Shown one piece after another: positions 18,943 to 27,657 of a DNA stretch of 64,000 nucleotides. Position 1 is the first letter of the stretch, and each line of letters starts with the position of its first letter. The notes under the pieces were generated by a model. The model was not told the DNA's origin and did not search any database. It saw nothing but the letters and a program-made list of their open reading frames with translations. A program made the position numbers and the translations under genes. The DNA is from Marinobacter lipolyticus SM19. GTDB taxonomy: Bacteria > Pseudomonadota > Gammaproteobacteria > Pseudomonadales > Oleiphilaceae. Where the stretch lies: positions 438,969 through 502,968 of the forward strand of contig NZ_KE007317.1 of assembly GCF_000397065.2 (NCBI RefSeq). The letters run 5' to 3'.

Positions 18943-19388
18943 TACAGGATCCAGTGAATTATGTGTTCTTCCCAGTCTTCTTCTGGCACGCCAGCTTCGG
19001 ATACAACCCGATGACGAACCGAAATCCCGGCTTCGTGAACCGTTTGCGGATCACCCGATCTCAGCGGGTGCCAGTCCGCGAGCGGTCGATTTTCCGACAG
19101 GGTACGGTAAGCACAGGTGAACGGCAGCCAATGGTAATCCGCCAGCGTATCCGGTGTCAGCACTGTACAGGCCGGCACTTTTTCCAGCCGCTGAGGATAG
19201 ACGGTACAGCGGCAATTGTCGGTATCCATATAGCGACAAACCAGGTCGGTGTAATACACCTCCCCGGTGTCTTCATCTTCCAGTTTGGCCAGACAACATT
19301 TGCCGCAACCATCACACAGGGATTCCCATTCCGCAGGCGTCATCTCATCAAGATGTTTGCGCTGCCAGAATGGAATCTCGGCAATCAT
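18942..19388 (-). CDS. ycgN: YcgN-family cysteine cluster protein
   Basis: UPF0260/YcgN family, 148 residues, close to the usual size. The cysteine cluster is visible as CDGCGKCCLAKLED with more cysteines in YMDTDNCRCTVYP, suggesting a bound metal (YkgJ-type cluster). The biochemical role is not established. The gene follows ycgL by 2 bp and overlaps the following small membrane gene. The rnd-ycgL-ycgN order is common in gammaproteobacteria and supports the call. Confidence 0.9.
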   Translation of the reverse strand: MIAEIPFWQRKHLDEMTPAEWESLCDGCGKCCLAKLEDEDTGEVYYTDLVCRYMDTDNCRCTVYPQRLEKVPACTVLTPDTLADYHWLPFTCAYRTLSENRPLADWHPLRSGDPQTVHEAGISVRHRVVSEAGVPEEDWEEHIIHWIL

Positions 19389-19390
19389 GA

Positions 19391-19678
19391 CTACCTGTGC
19401 TCCGGCTTCTTGCGGAAATCGACCACGTAACCGGCTTTTTCCTCTGGCATTTGCAGGTAAAAATCCTTGTCTGCAATGGAATCAAGCACCTGCCTGCCAT
19501 CGGTGCGGGCCAGCTTGCGATCGGGCGTCAAAACCAGATCCATCGCATGAACGGGAGCACCGAAGATGCCGCGTAGGCTCTCTGGCAGGTCGTCCCATAC
19601 CTGCCCCCGTCGTACGTAAAGGTAGGTGTCCGCCTTCTTGCTACTGCGAAACACCGAAACAAACTGTTTATTCGTCAT
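19391..19678 (-). CDS. ycgL: YcgL domain protein
   Basis: Small cytoplasmic YcgL-family protein of 95 residues. The family core is recognisable in FRSSKKADTYLYVRRGQVWD and DFYLQMPEEKAGYVVDFRKK. No enzymatic role is known. The ATG overlaps the rnd stop as ATGA. Gene order with rnd and ycgN is the usual one. Confidence 0.9.
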   Translation of the reverse strand: MTNKQFVSVFRSSKKADTYLYVRRGQVWDDLPESLRGIFGAPVHAMDLVLTPDRKLARTDGRQVLDSIADKDFYLQMPEEKAGYVVDFRKKPEHR

Positions 19679-20823
19679 GACTTCAATAAATCCTCAAGCT
19701 GTTCACGAACCGGGGCAATTATCTCGCTGCGCCAGCCGCTGGTAAAAAGACCAGCAGACAGGTCACGCTGATGAACCACGGCTTCCAGTCTTTTCCGTGG
19801 AGCCAGGAGTTCCACGGGTACATCTGCTTTTTCCGCCGCCGTCACAATCACACGCTTGATCTGCTTATAAAAGGCCTGATTCTGCCGGGTCAACGGCGCA
19901 GCAATCAGCGGCATGTCCGAGACATCGGCCTCCCTGCCTGCGCTCACCAATTGCAGTATCTTATCACCGTAGCGCCGGGTGACTGGCTGAGGCAGGCCCT
20001 GGATGTTCGACAACTCCCTGACAGAGCCCGGCAGTCGTTCGGCGATGGCAATCAGCAGTGGATCTGCCACCACCCGGCCACGGGGACGATCACGAAGACG
20101 GGCTTCCTCCTCACGCCAGCAAGCCAGCTTCTGCAGTACAGCCTGCTGCTGCGGGCTCAACGTCCAGCCACCACGCAGTTTCAGGTAATGGCTCGTCGGA
20201 TCATTCTGCCCGGAGAGCTCTGTCGCAAAACGCTCGGACTCCTCGAACAGGGCGTGGTCCAGTTTCCTTTCCCGGAGACTGGCCATCACCCATTGATACA
20301 TCGGAGCCAGGAAACGGATGTCGTCCAGCGCGTAACGTTCCTGTGCTTCACTCAGGGGGCGTGAAACCCAATCCGAACGAGTCGCGGATTTATCCAGGCT
20401 TTCGCCGAAAAGTGTTTCCACAAGACGAGCGTAACCCACTGAAAAGCCGGCACCCGCCAGTGCGGCGCCAATCTGCAAATCCACAACGCCCGCGGGCGTC
20501 AGTTGTAGCCAATGCCGGAACAGTTCGAGATCCTCACTCATGGCATACAGCAGCTTCGGTGCCTCCGCATCGGCCAGAATCCGCCGGAACTCGACCGACT
20601 GTTCGGCAACCCCCGGATCAACGAGACGGTAGTCACTGCCCAGCCCCAGTTGGACCAGCCCCGGAATCGGGAAAAAGGTGCTGACTCGCTCAAATTCGGT
20701 ATCCAGAGCCAGCGGCAGACCATCGCGATTCACCAGCCACTGGTCAAGCGCTGAGGGCTCACCTATCCAGTGAACAGTAGCAGGGGCCGCCGGGACCGCT
20801 GCGGAGGGAAGGGTTGAAGCCAT
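19675..20823 (-). CDS. rnd: Ribonuclease D
   Basis: 3'-5' exoribonuclease that trims tRNA precursors. The DEDD exonuclease domain occupies the first half: DTEFERVSTFFP carries the first Asp and Glu, LYAMSEDLELF the second Asp, and RYALDDIRFL the last Asp with its Tyr. An HRDC-type helical domain follows (LSPQQQAVLQKLACWREEEA and after). Length is 382 residues, normal for the family. First gene of the rnd-ycgL-ycgN run, 20 bp downstream of recR on the same strand. Confidence 0.95.
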   Translation of the reverse strand: MASTLPSAAVPAAPATVHWIGEPSALDQWLVNRDGLPLALDTEFERVSTFFPIPGLVQLGLGSDYRLVDPGVAEQSVEFRRILADAEAPKLLYAMSEDLELFRHWLQLTPAGVVDLQIGAALAGAGFSVGYARLVETLFGESLDKSATRSDWVSRPLSEAQERYALDDIRFLAPMYQWVMASLRERKLDHALFEESERFATELSGQNDPTSHYLKLRGGWTLSPQQQAVLQKLACWREEEARLRDRPRGRVVADPLLIAIAERLPGSVRELSNIQGLPQPVTRRYGDKILQLVSAGREADVSDMPLIAAPLTRQNQAFYKQIKRVIVTAAEKADVPVELLAPRKRLEAVVHQRDLSAGLFTSGWRSEIIAPVREQLEDLLKS

Positions 20824-20842
20824 AGAAATGCTCGATCAGTCG

Positions 20843-21445
20843 TTAGTCAGCCAGGGGCTTGCGCCCGCGAAAGGCATGAGTCAGGGTGAATCCGTCAACG
20901 TACCCGAGCTCTCCACCCACAGGAATGCCATGGGCCAGCCGGGTAATAAGAACGTTTCTACCGTCCAGACGGTCTGCAATATAGTGCGCCGTGGCCTCAC
21001 CTTCGACGGTCGGATTGGTTGCAAGGATCAGTTCCTTGACGCTTTCGGCCTCTATGCGCTGCAGCAGACGTTCGATACCGATTTCTTCTGGACCAACACC
21101 ATCAATGGGAGATAAGTGGCCCATCAGCACAAAGTAACTGCCTCGGTAATCGCCAGCCTGTTCAATGGCCAGCAGATCGGAAGGACTTTCGACCACACAC
21201 AGCGTACCGGTATGTCGAGCGGGATTCTCACAGATTCCACAAACCGGCGTGTCCGCGAAATTCTGACAGCTATCGCACCGGCGAACATCTGACATGGCAG
21301 TGCTCAATGCCTCTGACAACCTTACACCGCCGGAACGCCCCCGTTCCAGTAGATGAAACGCCATACGCTGGGCGGTTTTCTGCCCCACCCCAGGAAGACA
21401 CCGGAGTGATTCCACCAGTTCATCTACCAGCGGGCTAAATGCCAT
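20843..21445 (-). CDS. recR: Recombination mediator RecR
   Basis: RecR, 200 residues, acts with RecF and RecO to load RecA at gaps. All expected parts are visible: the N-terminal helix-hairpin-helix ([20 protein letters not shown]), the C4 zinc finger ([16 protein letters not shown]) and the Toprim domain ([12 protein letters not shown] and [13 protein letters not shown]). It follows ybaB and dnaX, the standard gammaproteobacterial order. Confidence 0.97.
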   Translation of the reverse strand: MAFSPLVDELVESLRCLPGVGQKTAQRMAFHLLERGRSGGVRLSEALSTAMSDVRRCDSCQNFADTPVCGICENPARHTGTLCVVESPSDLLAIEQAGDYRGSYFVLMGHLSPIDGVGPEEIGIERLLQRIEAESVKELILATNPTVEGEATAHYIADRLDGRNVLITRLAHGIPVGGELGYVDGFTLTHAFRGRKPLAD

Positions 21446-21492
21446 GAAATATCCTCATCCATATTATCAACAATGCATTTTAAGCCTATGGA

Positions 21493-21816
21493 TTAAAAAG
21501 GCATCTTGAACCCGGGAGGCATACCCATCCCGGACATCAATCCGGACATTTTATCTTTCTGGTTTGCTTCCACCCGACGCACGGCATCATTCACCGCCGC
21601 CGCGAGCAGGTCTTCCAGAATTTCCTTTTCCTCGCTCATCAAGGATGGATCAATCTCCACCTTGCGAACATCGTGACGCCCATTCATGACCACCTTGACC
21701 AGCCCGGCTCCAGATTCACCGGTGACCTTTGCCTTGGCAATCTCTTCCTGGGCCTTCTGCATTTCTTCCTGCATTTTCTGGGCTTTTTTCATCATGTCGC
21801 CCATGCCATTCATCAT
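21493..21816 (-). CDS. ybaB: YbaB/EbfC nucleoid-associated protein
   Basis: DNA-binding nucleoid-associated protein of 107 residues. Features are the Met-rich helical N-terminus ([20 protein letters not shown]), the core [18 protein letters not shown] and a Met/Gly-rich C-terminus. It lies 13 bp after dnaX and 47 bp before recR. The first ATG is used; the one four codons later is equally possible. Confidence 0.95.
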   Translation of the reverse strand: MMNGMGDMMKKAQKMQEEMQKAQEEIAKAKVTGESGAGLVKVVMNGRHDVRKVEIDPSLMSEEKEILEDLLAAAVNDAVRRVEANQKDKMSGLMSGMGMPPGFKMPF

Positions 21817-21829
21817 CTGTTCATCTCCT

Positions 21830-23701
21830 TCAACGAGAACCTTGTGCGGGCCGGATACTGTCTTCGACTACCCTGCCCTCGAATCGTTCAACAATGGACT
21901 TAACCAGCGGATCATTCCGGATGGCCGATTCCGCAGCCTGTTGACGCGCCAGACGCTGTCGCTCCTCCCAGGCTGCCGGAGTCTTGCCGCCGGTCTCCCC
22001 CTGCTCTATACGCAGATTGATGGTGTCGCCGAAGTGGTTTCTCAAGGCGGCGAGAATCTTTTCCTCATGCCGGGCGTTCAACAGCCGGGCATGGCCTTCC
22101 TCCATCGTTAACAGGATGTTGTCTCCGTCACGGGTGAAAGCGGTGTGGCTGGCCAAGTTTCCAGGCATGCCAACAATACCGAGACTGCGAAAGTCACGTT
22201 CCCAGACGAACTCGCCGGAAAGTTCGGGCTCGGGCTCCCTCACCTGTTCCGTTACCCCGGGTTCTGGCTCCGGCCCTGATTCTGGTGATTGCTGCCCGGG
22301 TGCCTGTTCCGGGTTCGATTCCGGGGCCTGGACAGGATCGGCCTCAGACAGATACTCAGGTGCCGGGCCAGGATCGAACTCGGGTTCAGGCTCGGATTCC
22401 GGTATTGGTGTAGCGGTAGGAGCAGACTCCGGCTCTGGCATGGATTCGGGTTTCGGGTCGGACTCTGGCTGTGGTGGCTCAGCTACCGGTGGCGGGGCTG
22501 ACTGCACCGGTTCCGCTTGCTGACCCACAGATGCGAGCGCAGGGTCGGGTTCATCACGGGATTCCGTGGAGCCGGACTGACCGCCGGAACTGACGGTCGG
22601 TGGTTCCCGACGATCTGTGCCCGGGCGGAAGGCCAACATCCGCAGCAAGGTCATTTCAAATCCCATCCTGGCATCCGGTGTGACCGCCAGGTCCTTTCGG
22701 CCCATCAAGGCCGCCTGATAGAACAACTGGGCATCTTCCGCACTCAGTTGACGCGCCAGTGTCTGTACCTGGGCGGCATCACCGAGTGCGTTATCCACGC
22801 TGCCTGGTACCACTTGCTCCATGGTGACGCGATGAAACAGGGACAACAGGTCTGCGAGGATCACACTGTAATCCGGCGCGAAGTCGGAAATACGATGAAT
22901 CTCGGAAAGCAGTGACGGCCCGTCATTGCTCACCAGGGCATTCACCAGCTTCTCGATATCCCGCTGGTCGATGGTGCCCAGCATATTGCTGACATCGCTG
23001 GCCGCCAGCTTTTGATTGCCAAAGGCGATGGCCTGGTCGGTCAGACTCAGGGCATCGCGCATACTGCCATCCGCAGCGCGGGCCAGTAACCACAGCGCCG
23101 GCTCCTCAAAAGGGACCTGCTCTTCGGTCAGAACATGCTTCAGGTGGCCGGCGATGTGCTCCGGCGTCATGCGTTTCAAGTTGAACTGAAGGCAGCGGGA
23201 CAACACCGTGACCGGTAGCTTCTGGGGGTCGGTAGTAGCCAGCAGGAATTTCACATGCTCCGGCGGTTCTTCCAGCGTCTTCAGGAACGCGTTGAAGGAC
23301 TGGTTGGTGAGCATGTGCACCTCATCGATCAGGTACACCTTGAAACGGCCGCGGGTAGGCGCGTACTGAACATTGTCCGTCAACTCCCGCATGTCATCCA
23401 CCCCGGTACGGGAGGCTGCATCGATCTCGATCAGATCGACAAACCGGCCTTCCTGGATTTCCTGGCAGCTGGAGCATTCACCACAGGGGTTAGGCGTCAC
23501 GCCGGTTTCGCAATTCAAACACCGGGCCAACAGACGACCGATGGTGGTTTTTCCCACGCCGCGGGTGCCGGTAAAGAGGTAGGCATGGTGAAGACGTTGA
23601 TTTTCCAGGGCGTGAATCAATGCCTGAAGCACGTGTTCCTGACCAACCATGTCCTCAAATGTACGGGGGCGCCATTTACGGGCAAGTACCTGGTAGCTCA
23701 T
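21830..23701 (-). CDS. dnaX: DNA polymerase III subunit tau/gamma
   Basis: Clamp-loader ATPase, 623 residues. Walker A is [20 protein letters not shown]. The zinc module follows ([16 protein letters not shown]), then [16 protein letters not shown] (Walker B) and the sensor [20 protein letters not shown]. Residues about 395-490 form a low-complexity Pro/Glu/Ser linker before the tau C-terminal domain. I saw no run of six A that would give the E. coli-type frameshift for gamma, so a shorter form may not be made this way. First gene of dnaX-ybaB-recR, with the SRP RNA gene just upstream. Confidence 0.96.
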   Translation of the reverse strand: MSYQVLARKWRPRTFEDMVGQEHVLQALIHALENQRLHHAYLFTGTRGVGKTTIGRLLARCLNCETGVTPNPCGECSSCQEIQEGRFVDLIEIDAASRTGVDDMRELTDNVQYAPTRGRFKVYLIDEVHMLTNQSFNAFLKTLEEPPEHVKFLLATTDPQKLPVTVLSRCLQFNLKRMTPEHIAGHLKHVLTEEQVPFEEPALWLLARAADGSMRDALSLTDQAIAFGNQKLAASDVSNMLGTIDQRDIEKLVNALVSNDGPSLLSEIHRISDFAPDYSVILADLLSLFHRVTMEQVVPGSVDNALGDAAQVQTLARQLSAEDAQLFYQAALMGRKDLAVTPDARMGFEMTLLRMLAFRPGTDRREPPTVSSGGQSGSTESRDEPDPALASVGQQAEPVQSAPPPVAEPPQPESDPKPESMPEPESAPTATPIPESEPEPEFDPGPAPEYLSEADPVQAPESNPEQAPGQQSPESGPEPEPGVTEQVREPEPELSGEFVWERDFRSLGIVGMPGNLASHTAFTRDGDNILLTMEEGHARLLNARHEEKILAALRNHFGDTINLRIEQGETGGKTPAAWEERQRLARQQAAESAIRNDPLVKSIVERFEGRVVEDSIRPAQGSR

Positions 23702-23835
23702 GTTTTGCCAACTGCTGTGAAAATGGCCTTAACCTTAGCATGGACATCCACTGATAAGAAGCCGCCGGGTCATCAGTTCGGACTGGAAAAAACGTCGATT
23801 TCAGTGGGATAAGGCATCACGAAGGGAAAAATCTG

Positions 23836-23947
23836 GGGGTGACTCCACCAGCGACACTCCGGCACACAATTCCACCGCTGCGGCTGCTCCCTTCCGGGCC
23901 TGACCGGGTTCACGGTTTCATGTTGCGGAGGCACCAATGGAGCCACC
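23836..23947 (-). ncRNA. ffs: Signal recognition particle RNA (4.5S)
   Basis: The minus strand contains the invariant SRP core, GGUCAGGCCCGGAAGGGAG then CAGCC, with the GGAA tetraloop and asymmetric loop. The ends pair as GGUGGCUCC (5') with GGAGUCACC (3'), closing a long hairpin of about 112 nt. A T run (ATTTTTCCC) directly follows the 3' end and would terminate it. Position upstream of dnaX is the usual one in Pseudomonas and relatives. It binds Ffh and targets membrane proteins to the translocon. Ends are approximate by a few bases. Confidence 0.95.
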
Positions 23948-24019
23948 ATAACGGCGTTTCAGGACATTTCCCTGAAAGCGGCGCGCATAGTAGCAAAAGG
24001 GTTGGCGGACTACAACGAC

Positions 24020-24793
24020 TTATAGTGGAAGTGGCACTTCATCCTGTCGAAACCAGCAAGCCAAACTGTAACGAGCACGATTTGCCGGCAACACTTCGTG
24101 GGGAATTTCTTCACTCAGGAACAACACCATCCGCCCCATTTCCGGCAGGATCAGGCCGCAGACCTCATCCGGACTGTCGCGGTTGAATACCTGAAGCTCT
24201 CCGCCATCCGAAGGCTGCCAGTCTTCGTTAAAGTACAACACCAGGCTGACCACCCGGGATGCGCGGCCGGCAAAGCTGTCCACGTGTTTGCGATAGAAAT
24301 CTCCGGACTGGTAGGTCGCGTAGTGGGACTCAAAACGTTTAAGCCCCAGAAATAACCGTCGATTCAGGCCTTCCCGAATTCGCTCCAGGCACCGGAACAA
24401 TTCCCGCTGGGGCGGAGTAATCCCCTGCAGCCAGGCAATCCTGTCCCGCCTCACAGAGCGGTCCCGGGTCAGGTCCGCACCGCGACCGATACCCGCCTTC
24501 TTCATGGCATCGGTCACATCCAGTATCCGCACCTCATCTCGCAGCGCATTCAGCAGGCCGCCCCCCAAATGGTTGCGCACATCCAGGCTCATCCAGCCGG
24601 ACTCGGTCAGGCCCCCAGCGAGCTCATCCAGCCACTCTTCACTGATGCCTTCGTGGCCCATATCGACGGTGGTTACATCCGACACCATGTCAACTTCACC
24701 TGCAACGGCGTCAAACTGGCGACGGGTATCGGAAGTCAGGGTGTCCCTGATCGGGGTAACGACCGGATGGTCCATGGCAAGGCTCCTCTGCAA
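24020..24793 (-). CDS. 2OG-Fe(II) oxygenase
   Basis: Prolyl-4-hydroxylase-like dioxygenase, 257 residues. The C-terminal double-stranded beta-helix shows the iron ligands HVD (in YRKHVDSFAGRASRVVS) and the distal His (EEIPHEVLP), with the 2-oxoglutarate-binding Arg in RARYSLACWF. An acidic GGELQVF strand lies between. The N-terminal half is helical and unassigned. It stands alone between the SRP RNA gene and a divergent mutarotase gene. The substrate (protein or small molecule) cannot be told. Confidence 0.85.
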   Translation of the reverse strand: MQRSLAMDHPVVTPIRDTLTSDTRRQFDAVAGEVDMVSDVTTVDMGHEGISEEWLDELAGGLTESGWMSLDVRNHLGGGLLNALRDEVRILDVTDAMKKAGIGRGADLTRDRSVRRDRIAWLQGITPPQRELFRCLERIREGLNRRLFLGLKRFESHYATYQSGDFYRKHVDSFAGRASRVVSLVLYFNEDWQPSDGGELQVFNRDSPDEVCGLILPEMGRMVLFLSEEIPHEVLPANRARYSLACWFRQDEVPLPL

Positions 24794-24916
24794 GCCCGAT
24801 ATTTTATGCCGGATTCTCGCGGCAACGGCAGTTTTAATTTACTCTGTTGGTACGCAAATACACCTAATCCCCGTCACACAGACCGGGGATCGCCATACCG
24901 CAGCATGAGGCAAAGA

Positions 24917-25810
24917 GTGACAACACAACCCGGGCACTGGTCGTTTACCCGCTGGACTACCATCGGGCAACTGGAAGCCATTGACGTACATCATCCACTA
25001 TTCCGCGCACAACTGTTCCTCCAGGGAGCTCACCTCACTCACTTCGCCACACACGACAAACCGGACTGGCTCTGGCTCAGTGACACAGCACGCTTTGAAA
25101 CGGGGCGCGCGATAAGGGGAGGCATTCCGATTTGCTGGCCCTGGTTTGGCGCGCCGGAGAAAAATCCACCGGAAGTCCGCAAACGGATCAAGACCGGCGA
25201 TTCCCACGGTTTCGCCCGGACCGCGCTGTGGAAGCTGGAGGATGTGCGGGAATCCGCCCACGAGGTTGAAGTCAGCCTGTCACTGGCGGCCAATGAGGAT
25301 TTCGCAGACGTCTGGACAGGCCATGCATTATTGCTGGCCACCTTTAACTTTTCAGTCAAAGGTTGTCAGATCGCGCTGACCACAACCAATCTCAATGATT
25401 CACCACTGGCCTTCACACAAGCACTGCATACTTACCTGCCAACGTCTGACATTGAACTCACCGGAATTGAAGGGCTGGACGGCAGCGATTATGTAGATAC
25501 TCTGGACGACTGGAGCTATCGACAGCAAAAAGGGGTTATTACGTTTCACGGAGAAACCGATAGAATTTACGAATCCGGCAGCCCCCTTGTTGTCGCCACA
25601 CCCGGGAGACGTCGTTCACTGGTGGCCATTGGCAGTGACTCCACTGTGGTCTGGAACCCCGGACCTCGCAAAGCAAAGGCACTTTCCGACTTTCCCGACA
25701 CTGGCTGGAAAGACATGCTTTGTGTCGAAACCGCCAATGCACTCAGTGACTACCGGGTGTTGAATGAAGGACAAAGTCATACCCTCGGGGTAATGATTGG
25801 ACGGGTGTAA
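24917..25810 (+). CDS. D-hexose-6-phosphate mutarotase
   Basis: Aldose-1-epimerase-like enzyme (YeaD family), about 297 residues, interconverting alpha and beta hexose-6-phosphates. Typical pieces are the active-site His in TGDSHGFARTALW, RGGIPICWPWFG, TQALHTYLPTSD and VVWNPGPRKAKALSDF. GTG at 24917 is preferred since GAGG lies 6 nt before it. ATG at 24905 has no ribosome site, and longer frames upstream overlap the divergent oxygenase gene. Followed 16 bp later by the acyltransferase gene. Confidence 0.9.
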   Translation: MTTQPGHWSFTRWTTIGQLEAIDVHHPLFRAQLFLQGAHLTHFATHDKPDWLWLSDTARFETGRAIRGGIPICWPWFGAPEKNPPEVRKRIKTGDSHGFARTALWKLEDVRESAHEVEVSLSLAANEDFADVWTGHALLLATFNFSVKGCQIALTTTNLNDSPLAFTQALHTYLPTSDIELTGIEGLDGSDYVDTLDDWSYRQQKGVITFHGETDRIYESGSPLVVATPGRRRSLVAIGSDSTVVWNPGPRKAKALSDFPDTGWKDMLCVETANALSDYRVLNEGQSHTLGVMIGRV

Positions 25811-25826
25811 TTAACAGGGAACCACA

Positions 25827-26642
25827 ATGAGCCTGGCATCAATTATCAAATCGAAACTGGTTCCTGCGGAACTCAGTGAACAGATTGATCGTATCCGCAA
25901 GCCCATCGGCAGTCTCGGGTATGACCCCTGGGGCTATAACAATGAAGCCATAAAGTATGGCCTCTCGCTCACCAAGCAGATTTACGAAAAATACTTCCGG
26001 GTACAGGCAAGCGGTATAGAAAAAATTCCAGCGGATGGGCCCGTGCTGATTATTGCCAATCACAGTGGCCAATTACCGATTGACGGCCTGCTCATCGGAT
26101 ACGCCCTGGCAGCCCGAAAAGAGAATCCCAGGATTCCCCGGGCCATGATCGAACGCTTCTTCCCGACAGTGCCCTACCTGGGCAACTTGCTGAACGAAGT
26201 GGGCGCGGTTCTGGGCGATCCGGTCAATTGCGCCAAAATGCTGGCCAACGGCGAGGCAGTTATCGTGTTTCCGGAAGGTGTACGAGGCTCAGGAAAGCTG
26301 TATCAGGATCGCTATCAGCTGAAACGTTTCGGCAACGGCTTCATGCACCTGGCCATGAAATACAAGGCACCCGTTGTGCCGGTGGGCGTAGTGGGTTGCG
26401 AAGAGACCATTCCTGCCATTGCAAATATCAAACCGCTGGCCAAGGCTTTGGGCGTTCCCTATGCTCCAGTTGCCCTGCCAGTCGTGTTGCCCGCGAAGGT
26501 TCATCTGAATATTGGCGACCCCATGTATTTTGACGATCTGGAAATCCCGGAAGAGAAAGTGACTGACCGGGTTGAGCAGGTCAAAGCCGAGATCAGCAAG
26601 CTGATTGACAAGGGACTGAGTGAAAGGAAAAGGCTGTTCTGA
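25827..26642 (+). CDS. Lysophospholipid acyltransferase family protein (PlsC-like)
   Basis: Glycerolipid acyltransferase domain protein, 271 residues. The catalytic motif is seen as NHSGQLPIDG (H-x4-D block), with the substrate-binding motif FPEGVRGSGK and PVVPVGVVGCEE. Membrane association is likely through the N-terminal amphipathic helix. Its stop overlaps the start of the epimerase gene (TGATG), so the two are translated together. The acyl acceptor may be lysophosphatidic acid or another carrier; co-transcription with a sugar epimerase just before the prs genes hints at an envelope lipid or glycolipid. Confidence 0.85.
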   Translation: MSLASIIKSKLVPAELSEQIDRIRKPIGSLGYDPWGYNNEAIKYGLSLTKQIYEKYFRVQASGIEKIPADGPVLIIANHSGQLPIDGLLIGYALAARKENPRIPRAMIERFFPTVPYLGNLLNEVGAVLGDPVNCAKMLANGEAVIVFPEGVRGSGKLYQDRYQLKRFGNGFMHLAMKYKAPVVPVGVVGCEETIPAIANIKPLAKALGVPYAPVALPVVLPAKVHLNIGDPMYFDDLEIPEEKVTDRVEQVKAEISKLIDKGLSERKRLF

Positions 26643-27589
26643 TGAACGAGCAACACAGACCACGCATACTCGTGACCGGCGCAGCAGGGGCGCTGGCTCA
26701 GCAGGTGATTGACAGACTCCGGGATCACTGCGACCTGGTGGCTGTGGATTTCCGGGAACAGGTCTACCTGGGGGACGACATCCCCAGCTACTGTATTGAT
26801 TTTAACAAGCGGGTTTTTGAGGACCTGTTCCGACGCTACAGGTTTGACGGTGTTATTCACCTCGGGCGAATCATGTCGAGCCAACTCACCCGTATGCGCC
26901 GGTACAATGCCAACGTTCTGGGCACCCAAAAACTACTGGACCTCAGCCACAAGTACGGCATTAAACGAGTGGTGGTGCTTTCCACCTTCCACGTATACGG
27001 AGCTGTCGCCTATAACCCTGCACTGATTGACGAAGAAGCACCGTTAAAGGGCGTAGGGCTGAGTGCGGACCTGGTCGACTCGGTGGAACTGGAAAACCTC
27101 GCCAATATCTATTTATGGCGTTATCCCGAACTGAACATCACCATTATCAGGCCCTGCAACATTGTCGGTCCCGGCGTCAGAAACTCCATAAGCACTCTGC
27201 TCGCCAGCGAACGGGCTCCGGTATTGGCAGGTTTTTCCCCAATGATGCAGTTCATCCACATTGACGATATGGCGGATGCGATTGTTCTGGCCTATAACAA
27301 ACCCAAGCGGGGCGTGTTTAACGTAGCGCCGGAAGACTGGGTCGCCTATCAGCATGCGCTGAGACTGTGTGGATGCAATCGTCTGCTGATTCCATCAATA
27401 CCACCAGTATTGCCTAAACTGATACTGAGCACACTGAATCTTAGAAGTTTTCCGTCGTATCTGATGCACTTTTTCAAGTATCCTGTCGTCATTGACGGCA
27501 GAGCTTTTGCCAGGGAATTTGGATTCAAGCCCCGACGACCACTGAAGGAAATCTTCCGATTCTATCGGGAGAACAAAAAGCCGGTATGA
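26642..27589 (+). CDS. NAD-dependent epimerase/dehydratase
   Basis: Extended short-chain dehydrogenase, 315 residues. The nucleotide-binding motif is VTGAAGALAQQVIDRL. The usual Tyr-x3-Lys is not evident: the matching region reads VLSTFHVYGAVAYNPALIDE, then SVELENLANIYLWRYPELNI. NVVG-like IVGPGVRNS and the cofactor region VDFREQVYLG are present. The catalytic set therefore looks altered. Likely works on a nucleotide sugar or lipid-linked group. Overlaps the acyltransferase gene; prsK follows 68 bp later. Confidence 0.75.
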   Translation: MNEQHRPRILVTGAAGALAQQVIDRLRDHCDLVAVDFREQVYLGDDIPSYCIDFNKRVFEDLFRRYRFDGVIHLGRIMSSQLTRMRRYNANVLGTQKLLDLSHKYGIKRVVVLSTFHVYGAVAYNPALIDEEAPLKGVGLSADLVDSVELENLANIYLWRYPELNITIIRPCNIVGPGVRNSISTLLASERAPVLAGFSPMMQFIHIDDMADAIVLAYNKPKRGVFNVAPEDWVAYQHALRLCGCNRLLIPSIPPVLPKLILSTLNLRSFPSYLMHFFKYPVVIDGRAFAREFGFKPRRPLKEIFRFYRENKKPV

Positions 27590-27657
27590 CGGCGTAACCC
27601 CCCAAAGCAGGTGGATGCCGTCACGGATTGAGGGCATAACAACGCAGGACGCGCTGT

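Noticed and set aside
22240..22520. Repetitive Pro/Glu-coding DNA suggesting a direct-repeat array
   Set aside because: It is the low-complexity linker of dnaX, in frame, with no constant spacers as in CRISPR.
21830..23701. Programmed frameshift for a short gamma form in dnaX
   Set aside because: No run of six or more A in the coding strand at the expected place.
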